The notes under the pieces: model-generated
Seen by the model: the letters and a program-made list of their open reading frames with translations, nothing else
Database searches by the model: none
What the model was told of the DNA's origin: nothing
Program-made: the position numbers and the translations under genes
Assembly (NCBI RefSeq): GCF_000188695.1
Contig: NW_004754927.1
Coordinates: 885,051-910,050 of the forward strand
Length of the DNA stretch: 25,000 nt
Source: Salpingoeca rosetta
Taxonomy: Eukaryota > Opisthokonta > Choanoflagellata > Craspedida > Salpingoecidae
Reading direction: 5' to 3'
In this document: positions 1 through 15,889 of the stretch, piece after piece
Layout: each line of letters starts with the position of its first letter
Numbering within the stretch: the first letter of the stretch is position 1

Positions 1-1204
1 GATGCAGCGCCTGATAGAGTCGCATGGCTCTGTGGAGAAGCTTCCCTCGACGATCCTCGGGTTGACACCGATGCTGGCCCACGGCATGGATTGGCGCGAT
101 TTCATTGGCCAGGTCACCGCCGCTGGCTTAGCACAGCAGGACGGCCGTCAGCTCCACTGGAACGCCACCGCCGTCAACCAGTGGTATGATGCCCGTCTCG
201 TCGACTCGGATTATGAAGACGACTTTGAAGAAGAAGAAGAACAAGACAGTGAAGAAGACCAAGAGGAAGAGGAGGCGGCGGCGGTGCTGGACGGCCAGGG
301 TCAGGGGCAGCAGCAGCAGCACCAGGGACAGCAAGCCCAAGCACAGCAAGAAACAGTCCCCGCGCCGCTGCCGCCATCGACAACATCCGGCACCAACGGC
401 GGCGGTGCAAGCCATGTCCAGAAGCTGTTCAACTTCTCGGATACGGCCAGCACGCAGATCGGGCCAGGCGAAGAGACCAGCCCTCGCACGGCCCCTCTCA
501 ACGCGGCGGCAGTCCAAGCAACATCGTCGTCGTCGACCAACCCATACGGCCCGCCTCCAGGCACCGTTCCTGCGGACAGTCGCCCTTCGCGGCCCTTTCC
601 GTTTCAGACGACACCACCTCCCACCCCGCAGTACGTTACTGGCCCGCCCACTCCAAACAGCCTGCGCGCCATGAAGTCTGGCGCCGTGGCCCCGCCTGCG
701 CGGCCCCCATCCCACGACGCACCGAGGACGCAAGCGCAACAACAGCTACAGCAGCAGCAGCAGCAGCAAGCTTCCGCAGTTTTGCCAACTGCAGACGATG
801 AGGAAGTGGTTGCTGCAATCAAGCAACATCTTGTGGAAGTTGGAGGCGAGGCCGTCGCCTGTTCCCTGCCCATCCATCTGCACCACGTTGTGCCACACGC
901 GAGTGACACGATCAAGCGCCACGGCAGGTTCCGCAACTTTGTCGATGCATTCCACCACAAGGGCATCGCGTTTGTCGAAAACTCGAGTGGTGGGAACGTG
1001 CGGCTGACACATGGCCTCGCTCACCGGTCGCTGTCCCAGAAGAGGACGAAAGCCGGCCAGCCGCCTGCAGCCGAACAAGGCCAGCAGCAGAGTTTTCAAC
1101 AACAAGTTCAAGAGCAATTCAAGCAAGGACAACAACAACAGCAACAACAGCCGCCTCCTCAGCAGCCACCACGGCAGGAGCAGGCAACACAGCCAAAGCC
1201 ACAG

Positions 1205-1242
<38 letters not shown>

Positions 1243-2223
1243 ACAACAGCACCAGCAACAACAGCACCAGCAACAACAACACCAGCTACAACAGCACCAG
1301 CAACAACAGCACCAGCAGCAGGTAGCGATGGACCCGCGTCTGGCACAGCGCGTGCCTCCGAGCGGTGCGCCTTCTGTGGAAGAGGTTGCTCGCGCCATCA
1401 GGAAGTACCTGCAGGCTGCTGGCGGTGCGGCCTGTGCCAGCGCCGTTCCCCTCCATCTGCAGCACGAGATGCCATCGGCGATTGACACCATCGGCGCCTT
1501 TGGGCGCTTCCGCGCGTTTGTTGACATGTGCGACAGTAAGGGCCTGGGATTTGAGTTCATCCACGACAACATGAATGGTCGCGTGCAGCTCACCAGCCGT
1601 TCCAACGCAACAGCACCAGCAGCACCACCAAAACCAACACCAGCACCGAAACCAAAACCAGCACCAACAGCAGCCCCAACTGCACCCACAGCAACAGCGC
1701 CACCGCGGCGCCACTCCATCAACACCCCGTCAACGAGTGATGTTGCTCGCGTCATCAGGCACTACCTGCGGGACAAAGGCGGCTCTGTCATTGCCAGCTC
1801 CATCCCAATCTATCTGAGGGACGCGATGCCTGACGCTGACACAACCATGAAGAAATACGGCAGGTTTCGCAGCTTCGTTGAGGAGTGTGCTCAGAGAGAC
1901 CTGGGGTTTAAGTATGTCCCCGACAACGCGAGTGGCCTTGTCTGCCTGACCGAGCGTGAGCATGATTCGCGTTCGCAGCCCCACTCCAGCATCACCCCCC
2001 CGTCAGCGAGTGAAGTTGCTCGCGTCATCCGCCGTTTCCTGCACGGCCAACATGGCTCCATCATTGCCAGCTCCATCCCACCGTACCTCAAGCACGCAAT
2101 GCCTGGGGCTGAGGCAACCATCAAGAAATACGGCAAGTTCCGCAGCTTCGTTGAAGAGTGTGCGAAAAGAAGGTTGGGGTTTGAGTACGTCCCCGACAAC
2201 GCGAGTGGGTTTGTGCGCCTGAC

Positions 2224-2258
<35 letters not shown>

Positions 2259-3364
2259 GTGGCAACGCGAGCGTGCGTACTGCCAACACTGCAGCCATTC
2301 CTGCATCAGCAACGGCGGTGCACCATCCGTTGGCTGCACGTGCCCCGACGACTGCTGCTAACACAACCAGCAGCAACGCAGCGCAGCCAGCAGGCGTGGC
2401 GCCCGCTCCACCGGCTCCTCCTGCTGCCCTGCAGGCGTCGTCAGCCCACGCACATGTCCAACACCACCAGCACCAGCAGCAGCAGCAAGAACAGCAGCAA
2501 GAACAGCAGCAGCAGCAGCACGAACAGCAGCAGCAGCAAGAGCAGCAGCAACCTTCTTCTTCTTCGGCCCCATCAACCGCGGGTGCCACGAGTGCGACTG
2601 CTACTGCTCCCACTGAGGCCAGTGCAACGAGCCAGGGCGCGCGCTTTGATGTTGATGCTGCTGCGTTTGCCGATCACGTGGCAACGCGCTTGCCACTCTC
2701 GACGCGGCTCGTAGAGTACGTGAACCGCCACGCTTCCGAGGTGGCAGGCGTCGACCTGCATGTTGACGGCCGGGCCATTGTCTGGCAGCGCGGCCCGCAT
2801 GACGAGAAGCCGCGGCCCGAGGTTTTTGTGGACGCCCACACGTGCCACGAGGTCGTCGAGTGGCCCGAGACGAACCACCTCGGCTGCCTCGCCATCGACA
2901 ACGCGTTGCACAAGGTGTGCGTGCTGCGTGACAGCATGGACCACCTGTCGTGCGTCACCATTCGCCTCGTGCACCCGATGCTGCCACTGCCGCACTTCCC
3001 CTTCCTTGCCAAGAAGGCGGCCACTGGTGGCTTCTTTGCCTTCCGCGGCACCGACCGCGCCGTGTGCAATGCCTTCCTTCGCACCGCCGCCAAGCACCTG
3101 TGCATGTCCAACCACGTCGTTGTGCTTGATCCGTACGGCGAGATTGCCGGCCAGGGCCAGCGCTGCGAGGCCCTCATTGGCGGCGCTGTGCGCATGCCGC
3201 TGTTCCCCGATGACGACAGTGCGCGCGCTGTGGAGCGAGCCACCGTCGTGCTGGACGCAGACATTGTCATCTTGTGTATCACGCCAGCGCACAAGCACGC
3301 CCACTTGGCAAACATTGCCGAGCAGCTCCCTGTCTCCCTCATCACCGCCATGATCACAAAGTGA
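1..3364 (+). CDS. PolyQ protein with four winged-helix-like repeats and a degenerate Ycf45/SpoIIIAA-like C-terminal domain (5' partial)
   Basis: One long open exon, open at the 5' window edge (first Met at base 2 may be internal), ends in TGA at 3362-3364; 1120 residues are visible. Four homologous blocks of about 70 residues lie at roughly residues 268-337, 457-531, 578-650 and 669-742. Each has an amphipathic helix, a GG/GS turn, 'ASSIP.YL', 'P.A..TIKKYGRFR.FV' and a C-terminal 'V.LT' strand, which looks like a small winged-helix (LOTUS/Egalitarian-type) fold; this fold call is inference. They are joined by Gln-, Pro- and Ser-rich linkers with long CAG/CAA runs. Residues about 889-1120 resemble the Ycf45/SpoIIIAA AAA family: an 'LH+V..+RD' segment near 964, 'EIAGQG' at 1047-1052, then 'IGGAVRMP' and a short tail. 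The P-loop position lacks GxGKT and the Walker B position (DADIVILC) lacks the acidic pair, so ATPase activity is unlikely. Possible role: RNA or protein scaffold; no function is assigned. Confidence 0.75.
794..2225 (+). repeat. Four-copy coding repeat of a winged-helix-like domain
   Basis: Copies at about 803-1015, 1370-1594, 1733-1950 and 2006-2227 encode homologous modules. Copies 3 and 4 are the most alike, even at the DNA level (shared 'cgtcatc', 'attgccagctccatccca', 'cgcagcttcgttga' stretches), which points to a recent tandem duplication. Copies 1 and 2 are more diverged and separated by long glutamine tracts. The N-terminal visible segment (residues 1-60) may be a fifth, more distant helical copy, but I am not sure. 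Confidence 0.75.
1098..1326 (+). repeat. CAG/CAA-rich coding tract (polyglutamine linker)
   Basis: Mixed CAG, CAA and CAC codons encode a Q/H/P-rich linker between domain copies 1 and 2 of the first gene. The codon mixing means selection or drift keeps glutamine rather than a pure DNA repeat. Shorter tracts of the same kind sit at about 740-775, 2227-2260 (serine AGC run) and 2476-2551. The antisense frames of these tracts give false Leu- or Cys-rich open frames. Confidence 0.85.
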
Positions 3365-3717
3365 TGGGTGTATGTGTGTGTGTGCGTGTGTGTGTATGTG
3401 TGTGCGCGCGCGCTTGTTTGTGAGAGAGTGAGCGTGTGCGCGTGTATGTCGTGTGTGTGAGTGTTTGCGCGCGTGTATGTGTGAGTCAGTGCGTGAGTGT
3501 GAGCGCGTGTTTGTGTACAGTTTCATTGTTGAACGACTGATGTATGTGTTGAGTATGATGCGTTCATCACATCATGTCACCCCTCGCTCTTTGCCCCCTT
3601 GCTTGCGATTGTGCGTCTGCGTTGCCAATTGGCTGGTTGGGTTCATTTGAAGATGAACAGAGTACCCCGTTGTCACAATCTGCATCGAGAAGCGAAGCTG
3701 CCTTTGCACACACATAT

Positions 3718-3804
<87 letters not shown>

Positions 3805-3810
3805 CAGCTG
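3365..3810. other. Convergent intergenic region, microsatellite-rich
   Basis: 446 bases between the stop of the first gene (plus) and the stop of the lactone dehydrogenase (minus). It opens directly with a TG/GTGCGTG-rich stretch (3366-3515) one base after the stop, has an unremarkable unique core (3516-3720), and ends with a pure CA run. I saw no AATAAA signal on either strand and no gene. Confidence 0.7.
3721..3802. repeat. (CA)n microsatellite, about 41 units
   Basis: Uninterrupted CA dinucleotides. The run ends eight bases before the stop codon of the minus-strand lactone dehydrogenase gene, so its transcript would begin its 3' UTR with a long UG run. Confidence 0.97.
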
Positions 3811-6066
3811 CTACGCTGTTTGCGGTGAGGTGTGGCTGGTGCCGTTGTCTTCCTGCTCGTCAAAGAGTTTGGCGATGAATGTGTTGCTGAGGACACCACG
3901 TGGGTCGAGCCGTCGCCTGAAGTGATTGAACCGGTCAACGGGGAAGCGCTCTCGCATGCGTGCTCTCAACTCACGCAGCTCAGCGGGATCTGTTGGGACT
4001 TCAAGCTTGGCCCAGTGTACATACGCGTCATACTTGGCATCAAGGTTGTCGGCGACCAATTGCCTGTACTTGAAGAACGCTTGCGTAATGGCCTCGCGCT
4101 CGCGCGTGTCTGCCGTACACAAGTACATGATGATGCCCGCCCATGCGTGGATGCCGTCCTCGTGTGCCGGTACGCGGCCTGGCCCAGGGCCACCGACACT
4201 CATGGCGGAGGTGGAGGTGCGCGTCCACCGCTGCTCGATAGGCGCCGGTGCAGGCACGTGGTTGTCCTCAATCAGGGCGAGCAGGTCTGCCATGAACGCC
4301 ATATCGGCCATGTCGGGCGCTTGCAACGTGCCTGCAGGGAAGCACACCTCGTTCACCCACTGCTGCCCTCCGCACTCAAATCCAAGCACCTGTGAGTGTG
4401 CACAATGTGAGTGAGTGCGCTCAATGTGGGTGAGTGCGCTCAATGTGAGTGAGTGAGTGTGCGCAATGTGTGCGAGGGTGTGTGCGCAATGTGTGCGAGG
4501 GTGTGGTACGCTCACCTCGTCGCTGTAGCCGACGCTGGTGATGCCCTGGTTTCGGCGCCAGAACTCGGCTTCGGCAGCGTTGCACTTCTTCACGTGCTCA
4601 ACATCTGCACGTGGCAGAGGTGTTGGATGGGTGTGTGTGTGTGTGTGAGGTTAGCAGGCATGCAAACGGAAGACCACACATACACACAGAGGCAGACAGA
4701 CACAGACACAGAAGCAGACAGAGAGACAGAGAGACAGAGAGACAGAGAGACAGAGGCAGACACACACACACAGACACACAGACACACACGCACGCACACA
4801 CACAAACACACAAACACACACAGACACACAGACACACAGACACACACGCACGCACACACACACACAGACACACACACGCACGCACACACGCACACACGCA
4901 CGCACACACACACACACACAGACACACAGACACACACACACACACACACACACAGACACAGACACACAGTCGGTACCTCGAGGGTTGGCGGCCAGGATGG
5001 CGTCGCGAAGGTCCGCAAAGTGCATCGTGCGCATGCGGTCTTGGGAGATGCTCGGGTTGACCTGTTGCAGCAGCGATCGCAGTGGCGCCAGCGCATATGC
5101 CTCGTGCTCGCTCGCCTGCTTCTCCTCGGCCTCTGCTTCGTCCTGTGCCCGCGCGGCATGTGTGGTGTTGTTGCACTCCACAACAACCACGGCGTCCTCG
5201 TACGGGATCCACATGTATCGGACGTGCTTGTTGCGCCGCAGCCGCTCCTTGTGGCCGCGGCGGGCCTCCTCGCGCGTGATGACGCTAGTTCGCTCCGTCA
5301 GGAGGTGGTGATCAACGCACTGCAGCGTGACGGTGCCCATGATGCCCAGCGCACCGAGTCCAACGCGTGCGAGGTCAAACAGCTCCGGGTGTGACTCGCG
5401 TGTGACGCTCAAGGTGCCCTGGGCGGGCGTGATGAGGCTGAAGCCAACAACCTGGTCGTCCGCGGGCGGGATGGCTGCGCCGGTGCCGTGCGCGCCGGCT
5501 TGCACGAAGCCGCCAATCTGCTGCTCTCGGATGGACGCGTAGTTCTGCAGCGTGAGCCCATATGGCCGGAGCTTCTCCACGACGTCTGCCACGCGTGCGC
5601 CGGCCTCCACGCACACCTGCTTCGAGTCCGGGTCCACCCACAGCACGCGGTTGCAGTTGACCATGCTCAGCATGCCCTCGTCACTGAATGCCAGGCCGTT
5701 TGGCGAGATGGCCGAGCCCACAACGCGCAGCCGCTGGCCCGTCGCGTGTGCTCTCGCAAGCGCGTCCTCCACCTCACCCAGGCTGTTCGGCTCCACGAAC
5801 ACGCGAGGCCACGCCGTGTGCGTCCCAGACCAGTTGACCACCTCGTGACTGTCGTGGTCATGATTGCCGTCGTCATCATCCCTGCCTGCTTCTGCGTGCG
5901 CCAGGCGACATCCACGCATCCAGCCGTGTGTGATGGTGGTGGTGCCACCTCTTCCCTCTTCCCCTTTGCTGGCTGGTTCCCATGCGCTCCATGGGTGCAG
6001 CAGCGCTGCTCCCGATGCTGCTCCCGCCACAGCTGCCCACCGCATGAACACCCTCCCCACCACCAT
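3811..6066 (-). CDS. GLDH: L-galactono-1,4-lactone dehydrogenase (GLDH), 3 exons
   Basis: Exons on the minus strand: 6066-4977, 4604-4516, 4389-3811 (stop TAG at 3813-3811); joins are in phase and give 585 residues. The enzyme oxidises L-galactono-1,4-lactone to ascorbate, in plants on the mitochondrial inner membrane with cytochrome c as acceptor. The N-terminus is basic and Ala-rich (residues 1-25), fitting a mitochondrial presequence plus membrane segment. 'VNWSGT' at about 77-82 opens the FAD domain. 'VGSAISPNG' (116-124) has no histidine at the covalent-flavin position of gulonolactone oxidase, so FAD should be non-covalent, as in plant GLDH. '[15 protein letters not shown]' (182-196) is the FAD signature. 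'[10 protein letters not shown]' (439-448) carries the Glu445/Arg447 pair matching the catalytic Glu-Arg of plant GLDH. The C-terminal 'HWAKLEVP' and 'RFPVDRFN' segments are also family features. Resemblance is to plant-type GLDH rather than animal gulonolactone oxidase. Confidence 0.93.
4390..4515 (-). repeat. GLDH intron 2, made of degenerate GTGAGTGCGCTCAATGT-like repeats
   Basis: Donor GTGAGC follows ...GACGAG and acceptor ...CACAG precedes GTGCTTGG (minus strand). Between them, about five copies of a 16-22 base unit, including two near-identical 'tgcgcaatgtgtgcgagggtg' blocks, fill the intron (plus-strand 4391-4505). Confidence 0.8.
4605..4976 (-). repeat. GLDH intron 1, filled with UG/UGUC tracts and a short CA tract
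   Basis: Donor GTACCG after ...CCTCGAG and acceptor ...GTGCAG before ATGTTGAG; the split codon reads GAT. On the plus strand, 4680-4970 is CA, GACA and GAGACAGA repeats (sense strand UG-rich, starting about 6 bases from the donor) and 4630-4648 is (TG)n, which is sense CA near the acceptor. The purine-rich GAGACA block lies at 4718-4758. Confidence 0.85.
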
Positions 6067-6264
6067 TGTCCTCTGACTTTAGTCTTCTTGGCTTCTTGCG
6101 TTGTTGTCTTGCTTCTTTTGGCTGTAACATGCACTTCTTTGCTTGGTGTCCGTGGTGGTCATTTCATGCCGCCTGTGGATGTGTGCTGTGTGTGCATGTG
6201 ATGCGTGGATGTGTGCTGTGTGTGCATGTGATGCGTGGATGTGTGTGGTGTGTGTCGAGCTACA
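6067..6264. other. Spacer between two minus-strand genes, with a 30-base tandem repeat
   Basis: 198 bases between the GLDH start codon (6066) and the GalNAc-transferase stop (6265). A 30-base unit beginning 'ggatgtgtgctgtgtgtgca' occurs at 6178-6207 and 6208-6237, followed by a partial third copy. The GLDH promoter must lie here or inside the upstream gene's last exon; no TATA box is evident. Confidence 0.7.
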
Positions 6265-11771
<5,507 letters not shown>

Positions 11772-11964
11772 TGTCGGCGTCGTCTGCGGGCAGTTGGTCG
11801 TCGTTGTTGTCCTTCTCCTCCCTTTCCTTCTTCCGTTTCTGACAACAACGTCAAATTTGCCTTTGGCCACCAAGCAGCAGAACGCAATTTTGCCTTTCCA
11901 AATTTTCAGTTTCGAAGAGAGCAGAAGAGGAAGCAGGAAGGACACCAACCCACCAACGAGCAGC
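11772..11964. promoter_or_regulatory. Candidate bidirectional promoter between GALNT and the FBF1-like gene
   Basis: The two start codons face away from each other with 193 bases between. No TATA box at a usual place is obvious. The region has a T/C-rich block (11798-11840) and two copies of a 12-base motif, 'aaatttgccttt' at 11853-11864 and 'aattttgccttt' at 11886-11897, one change apart and 33 bases between starts. That these are regulatory is inference from position and repetition. Confidence 0.5.
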
Positions 11965-12054
11965 ATGGACGACATCGATGCGTTGCTGGACTCGCTCGCT
12001 GACAACAGCGACAAGAGCAAGATGAAGCGTGCGTTCCATGTCATGTTCGTGTGT

Positions 12055-12141
<87 letters not shown>

Positions 12142-13866
12142 GCATGCTCTGTAGTCTGTGCTCTATACACTGTTCGCTGTTTGCGCTGTGCTCTGTGTGC
12201 TCTGTACACTGTTCGCTCTGCGCTGCGCTCTGTGTTCTGTTCGCTGTTTGCGCTGTGTTCTGTACACTGTTCGCTGTTTGCGCTGTGCTCTGTGTACCCT
12301 GTGCTTTGTGCTCCTCGCCCTTCCCTTATGCATGCCCCACTCATGTGTCATTCCTGGTGTACTTGCTGCAGCAGCAAGCGGAGGATCATCAAGGCCATCT
12401 CGACGGGGCATGTCTGCGACGAGGACGAGGACGACGACGACGGCCGGTGCTGGGCGTGCTGCTGGCACAGCACGTGGGTCTGCCGCGCGCGCAGGCAGTG
12501 GTGCACGTGGCAAGAAGTCTGCGGGAACGCCCAAAGACCAAGATTTTTATGCCAGCATGCGCCAAGAGGTCGACGACGATGTAAGTTCAGCACTCATCCT
12601 GCTGTGTTTGTTGTGCACATGTCCACGTGTACACGTGTATGTGTGTGCATGTACGTGATCTTGTGTTTGTGTGCATGTACGGATCTTGTTTGTGTGTGCC
12701 ATGCGTGCATGTGTTAGTGCACGCACACGTGTAATTGCACGTGTACGTTCTTTGGCATGACATTATGGACTCTGCCAGCTCGTGGCTGAACTGAATTTGC
12801 TTGCTTGGGGCGATTTTGTTTTGTCTTCTTGGCTGTAACAGTGGGATGACAGTGACGAAGACATCATGTCAAACGTCGATGCCAGCAAGATGGCCGCAGA
12901 CCTCGGCGTGAGCACAGTCACAAACACAATTCAGCATACACCAACCTGCACATGATTCAACAGCTTGCTCAACAACATCGACGACCACACAACATCAACA
13001 ACCACACACACACACACACATGCACACACACACACATGCACACACACACACACACACACATGCACACACACACACATACGAGCGAATGTCCTCCTCATCA
13101 CTATCACCTGCTCCTCTGTCTCGTCCGCTATCCGCATTGACCAGGACCTGGACGATATGGACGACGCGCTCTTTGGCGGGCTTGGCGGCAGTGGTGGTGG
13201 AGAAACGAAGACGAAGAAGAAGAAGAAGCCCACGACGGCGACAACAGCAGCCGCATCACGGACAGCGGCAACAGCAACATCAACCGCAGCCAAAGCAAGG
13301 CCTGCAGCCGCGACAAAGGCGACAGAAGCGCAGCCCCCAGCTACAAAGCACCAGCAGAGCAAGAAATCAGCAGCCCCGCCTGCCAGCACCAGCACCGCCG
13401 CACAGAACGACTCCGACGACTGGGATCTGAGCGGTGCTGACGATCTCCTAGCAGACTTGGGCGATTCAAAGCCAAAGGCGCGCGCACAGGGTGGCGCCCG
13501 TACAGCAGCCGCGACAACATCAGCTGCTGGGAAAGGCCAGTCTGTTGGGCGCAGTGACACCGCGTATGTGCCGTCGATGGGTGGTCGTGGCGGCATGAGC
13601 GCAATGCTTGAGCCGCGCACAGGGCGCCCAGGCACATCTACGGGACGAAGGGGCGCTGGAACACAGGGAACAACTGCCGCAGCCACCGCAGCAAAGGCAA
13701 CAGCACCCCCTCGTGCCGGTGCAGTGGCAACGACGAAGCGAAGCAGTAGCACGGCCGGGCGGGCAGCGTCCAACAGGGCGTCTCGCGCAGACAGTGATCT
13801 CGACTTTGGCAGCAGCTTTGGTGATGACGACGAAGAGCAGAGCAGTGGCAGCGGCGCTGTTGTTGG

Positions 13867-13899
<33 letters not shown>

Positions 13900-15702
13900 G
13901 CTTGGTTTGCTCGGTGATGACGAGCCAGCGGGAAGGAAGCAGCAGCAGCAACAACAACAACAACAACGACGACCAAGCACGCTGGGCACACAAGGCTCCA
14001 GAGCAACGGCTGCAGCAGCAGGCGACGCTGCTCGTGGTCGCGGCGGTGGACGCGGCGGTGACGACGGTGCCCTGCCGTTCCGACCGTCCACAGGCACGGG
14101 CAGACGGCGGCAGGGCACGGGCCCCACAGGTAGCAGTGGTGATGATGGCGGCGGCAGCGGCGGTGTGCAGATGCCGTGGGAGGAGCCATCGCGACGCGGT
14201 GCTGGTGCTGGCGCTGGGCGAAGGCGGACATCATCGTCGGCATCGTTCGAGTGGGGTGAATCTGCCGGCGAGGAAGAGGCACCGACACATGTGGGCGGTC
14301 GCGTGGAGGATGAACGAGGTCACGGGGTCGAAGGGAACGTGTTTGCTGGCGAGGAAGAAGGAGCTCAAGCACACCACCAACAGCAGCAGCAGCAGCAGCA
14401 AGGGGGCCGTCCACAGAGCCGCAGCGAGGCAGCAGCAGACCTGAGCTGGCTCTCACAGAGCCGTGGCGCAAGTCGCACGGAGGCACACGCTAAATCCTCA
14501 TCACCGCAACCACAACAGCCACAGCAACAACAGCAACAACAGCAACAGCCACAGCAACCACAACAGCCACAGCAACAACAGCCACAGCAACAACAACAGC
14601 AGCAGCAGTGGCCGCCCACATCTTCCAGCCGTCGTGGTGGCGGTTTCCTCGACTTTCTGCACAGCCGCAGCGGCGCTGCACCACCACAACAGCAGCAGCA
14701 GCAACAGCAGCAGCAGCAACGACGCGGTGGTGGTGGTGGTGGGAGTGGGGTTAATGCGACTCAAGCGGCACCAGCAATGAGACAAGCAGGACCATCTGTA
14801 ATGGGTACAGCGGGCGCAGGGGCGTTGGGTGAACAGCCAGCACCGACAGCGCTGAGCCGTGAGACGACGAACAAGGAGATTTCGCGGCTCGAACAAGAGG
14901 TGCAGCGCTTGCAATCGGAACTGAAAACAACGCACCAAGCTTTAGATGGCGCCAGCACCAAGCATGAGAAGCAGGTATCTTTTCGTTTGTGTGTGCGTGT
15001 GCGTGCGTACGCGCGTTGGTGTATGGTTGTGTGTTTCTCGCTGATGACGTTTGCTGTCTTTGAGCGGAGGCATCTGTGGTACCAAGCGAGAGTGTGAGTG
15101 TGCGCTGTGAATGGACTGTGCCAAAAGCCGTCCTCCCCGAAATTCACATGTGCACGCGTTCATGTGCTCATCGTACAGGCGGTGGAATTGCAGGCCGCAA
15201 GGGATGAGTTGACATCAAGCCAAAAGACAATGAATGAATACAAGCAGCAAATCCAACAGGTGACTTGGGCAAGACCAGCCATAGTTGGCAGGATTGCGAT
15301 GTGCATGTGTGCGTTTCTTTGCGTCATACATTTTGCCAGAATGCGTTCACGATATGCACGCACAATATTCGATGATGACTGCGCGACTCACGCTCTCCAC
15401 CCTCTGTCGCATTCACGTTTTCGCTCGCGCACGTGAATCAGCTGACGGATGAGCGGGATTCCTTGGCAAGGAAGGTGAAGACGCTTGAAGAAGACGCGGC
15501 GACTGCCGCGGAATCGCGCGATAAACAGCTGTTGGAGCGCGATGAGGAACTGCAGCGCCTGCGAGACCGTGTAGCGCACACGGACGAGATCCTGCGCAAG
15601 GAGCTCGACAGCGTCCATCAACGCCACCGCGACGCCGTTGCCAAGGTGCGCCGGTGCATGTGTTGATTCTGGGCGTGATGATGATGATGCTGATGATGAT
15701 GC

Positions 15703-15746
<44 letters not shown>

Positions 15747-15771
15747 CTGATGATGCTGATGATGATGATGC

Positions 15772-15809
<38 letters not shown>

Positions 15810-15819
15810 GTGGTGGTGT

Positions 15820-15889
<70 letters not shown>

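Noticed and set aside
746..1282. Antisense Leu-rich open frame opposite the CAG tracts
   Set aside because: It is the complement of polyglutamine codons in a well-supported plus-strand gene; it has no normal protein sequence.
4611..5060. Thr/His-rich and Cys/Val-rich open frames over CA/TG repeats (here and at every other dinucleotide tract)
   Set aside because: Dinucleotide repeats lack stop codons, so long frames arise by chance. They lie in introns or intergenic DNA.
6140..6260. Tandem repeats as a CRISPR-like array
   Set aside because: Units are contiguous without unique spacers, the genome is eukaryotic, and no cas gene is present.
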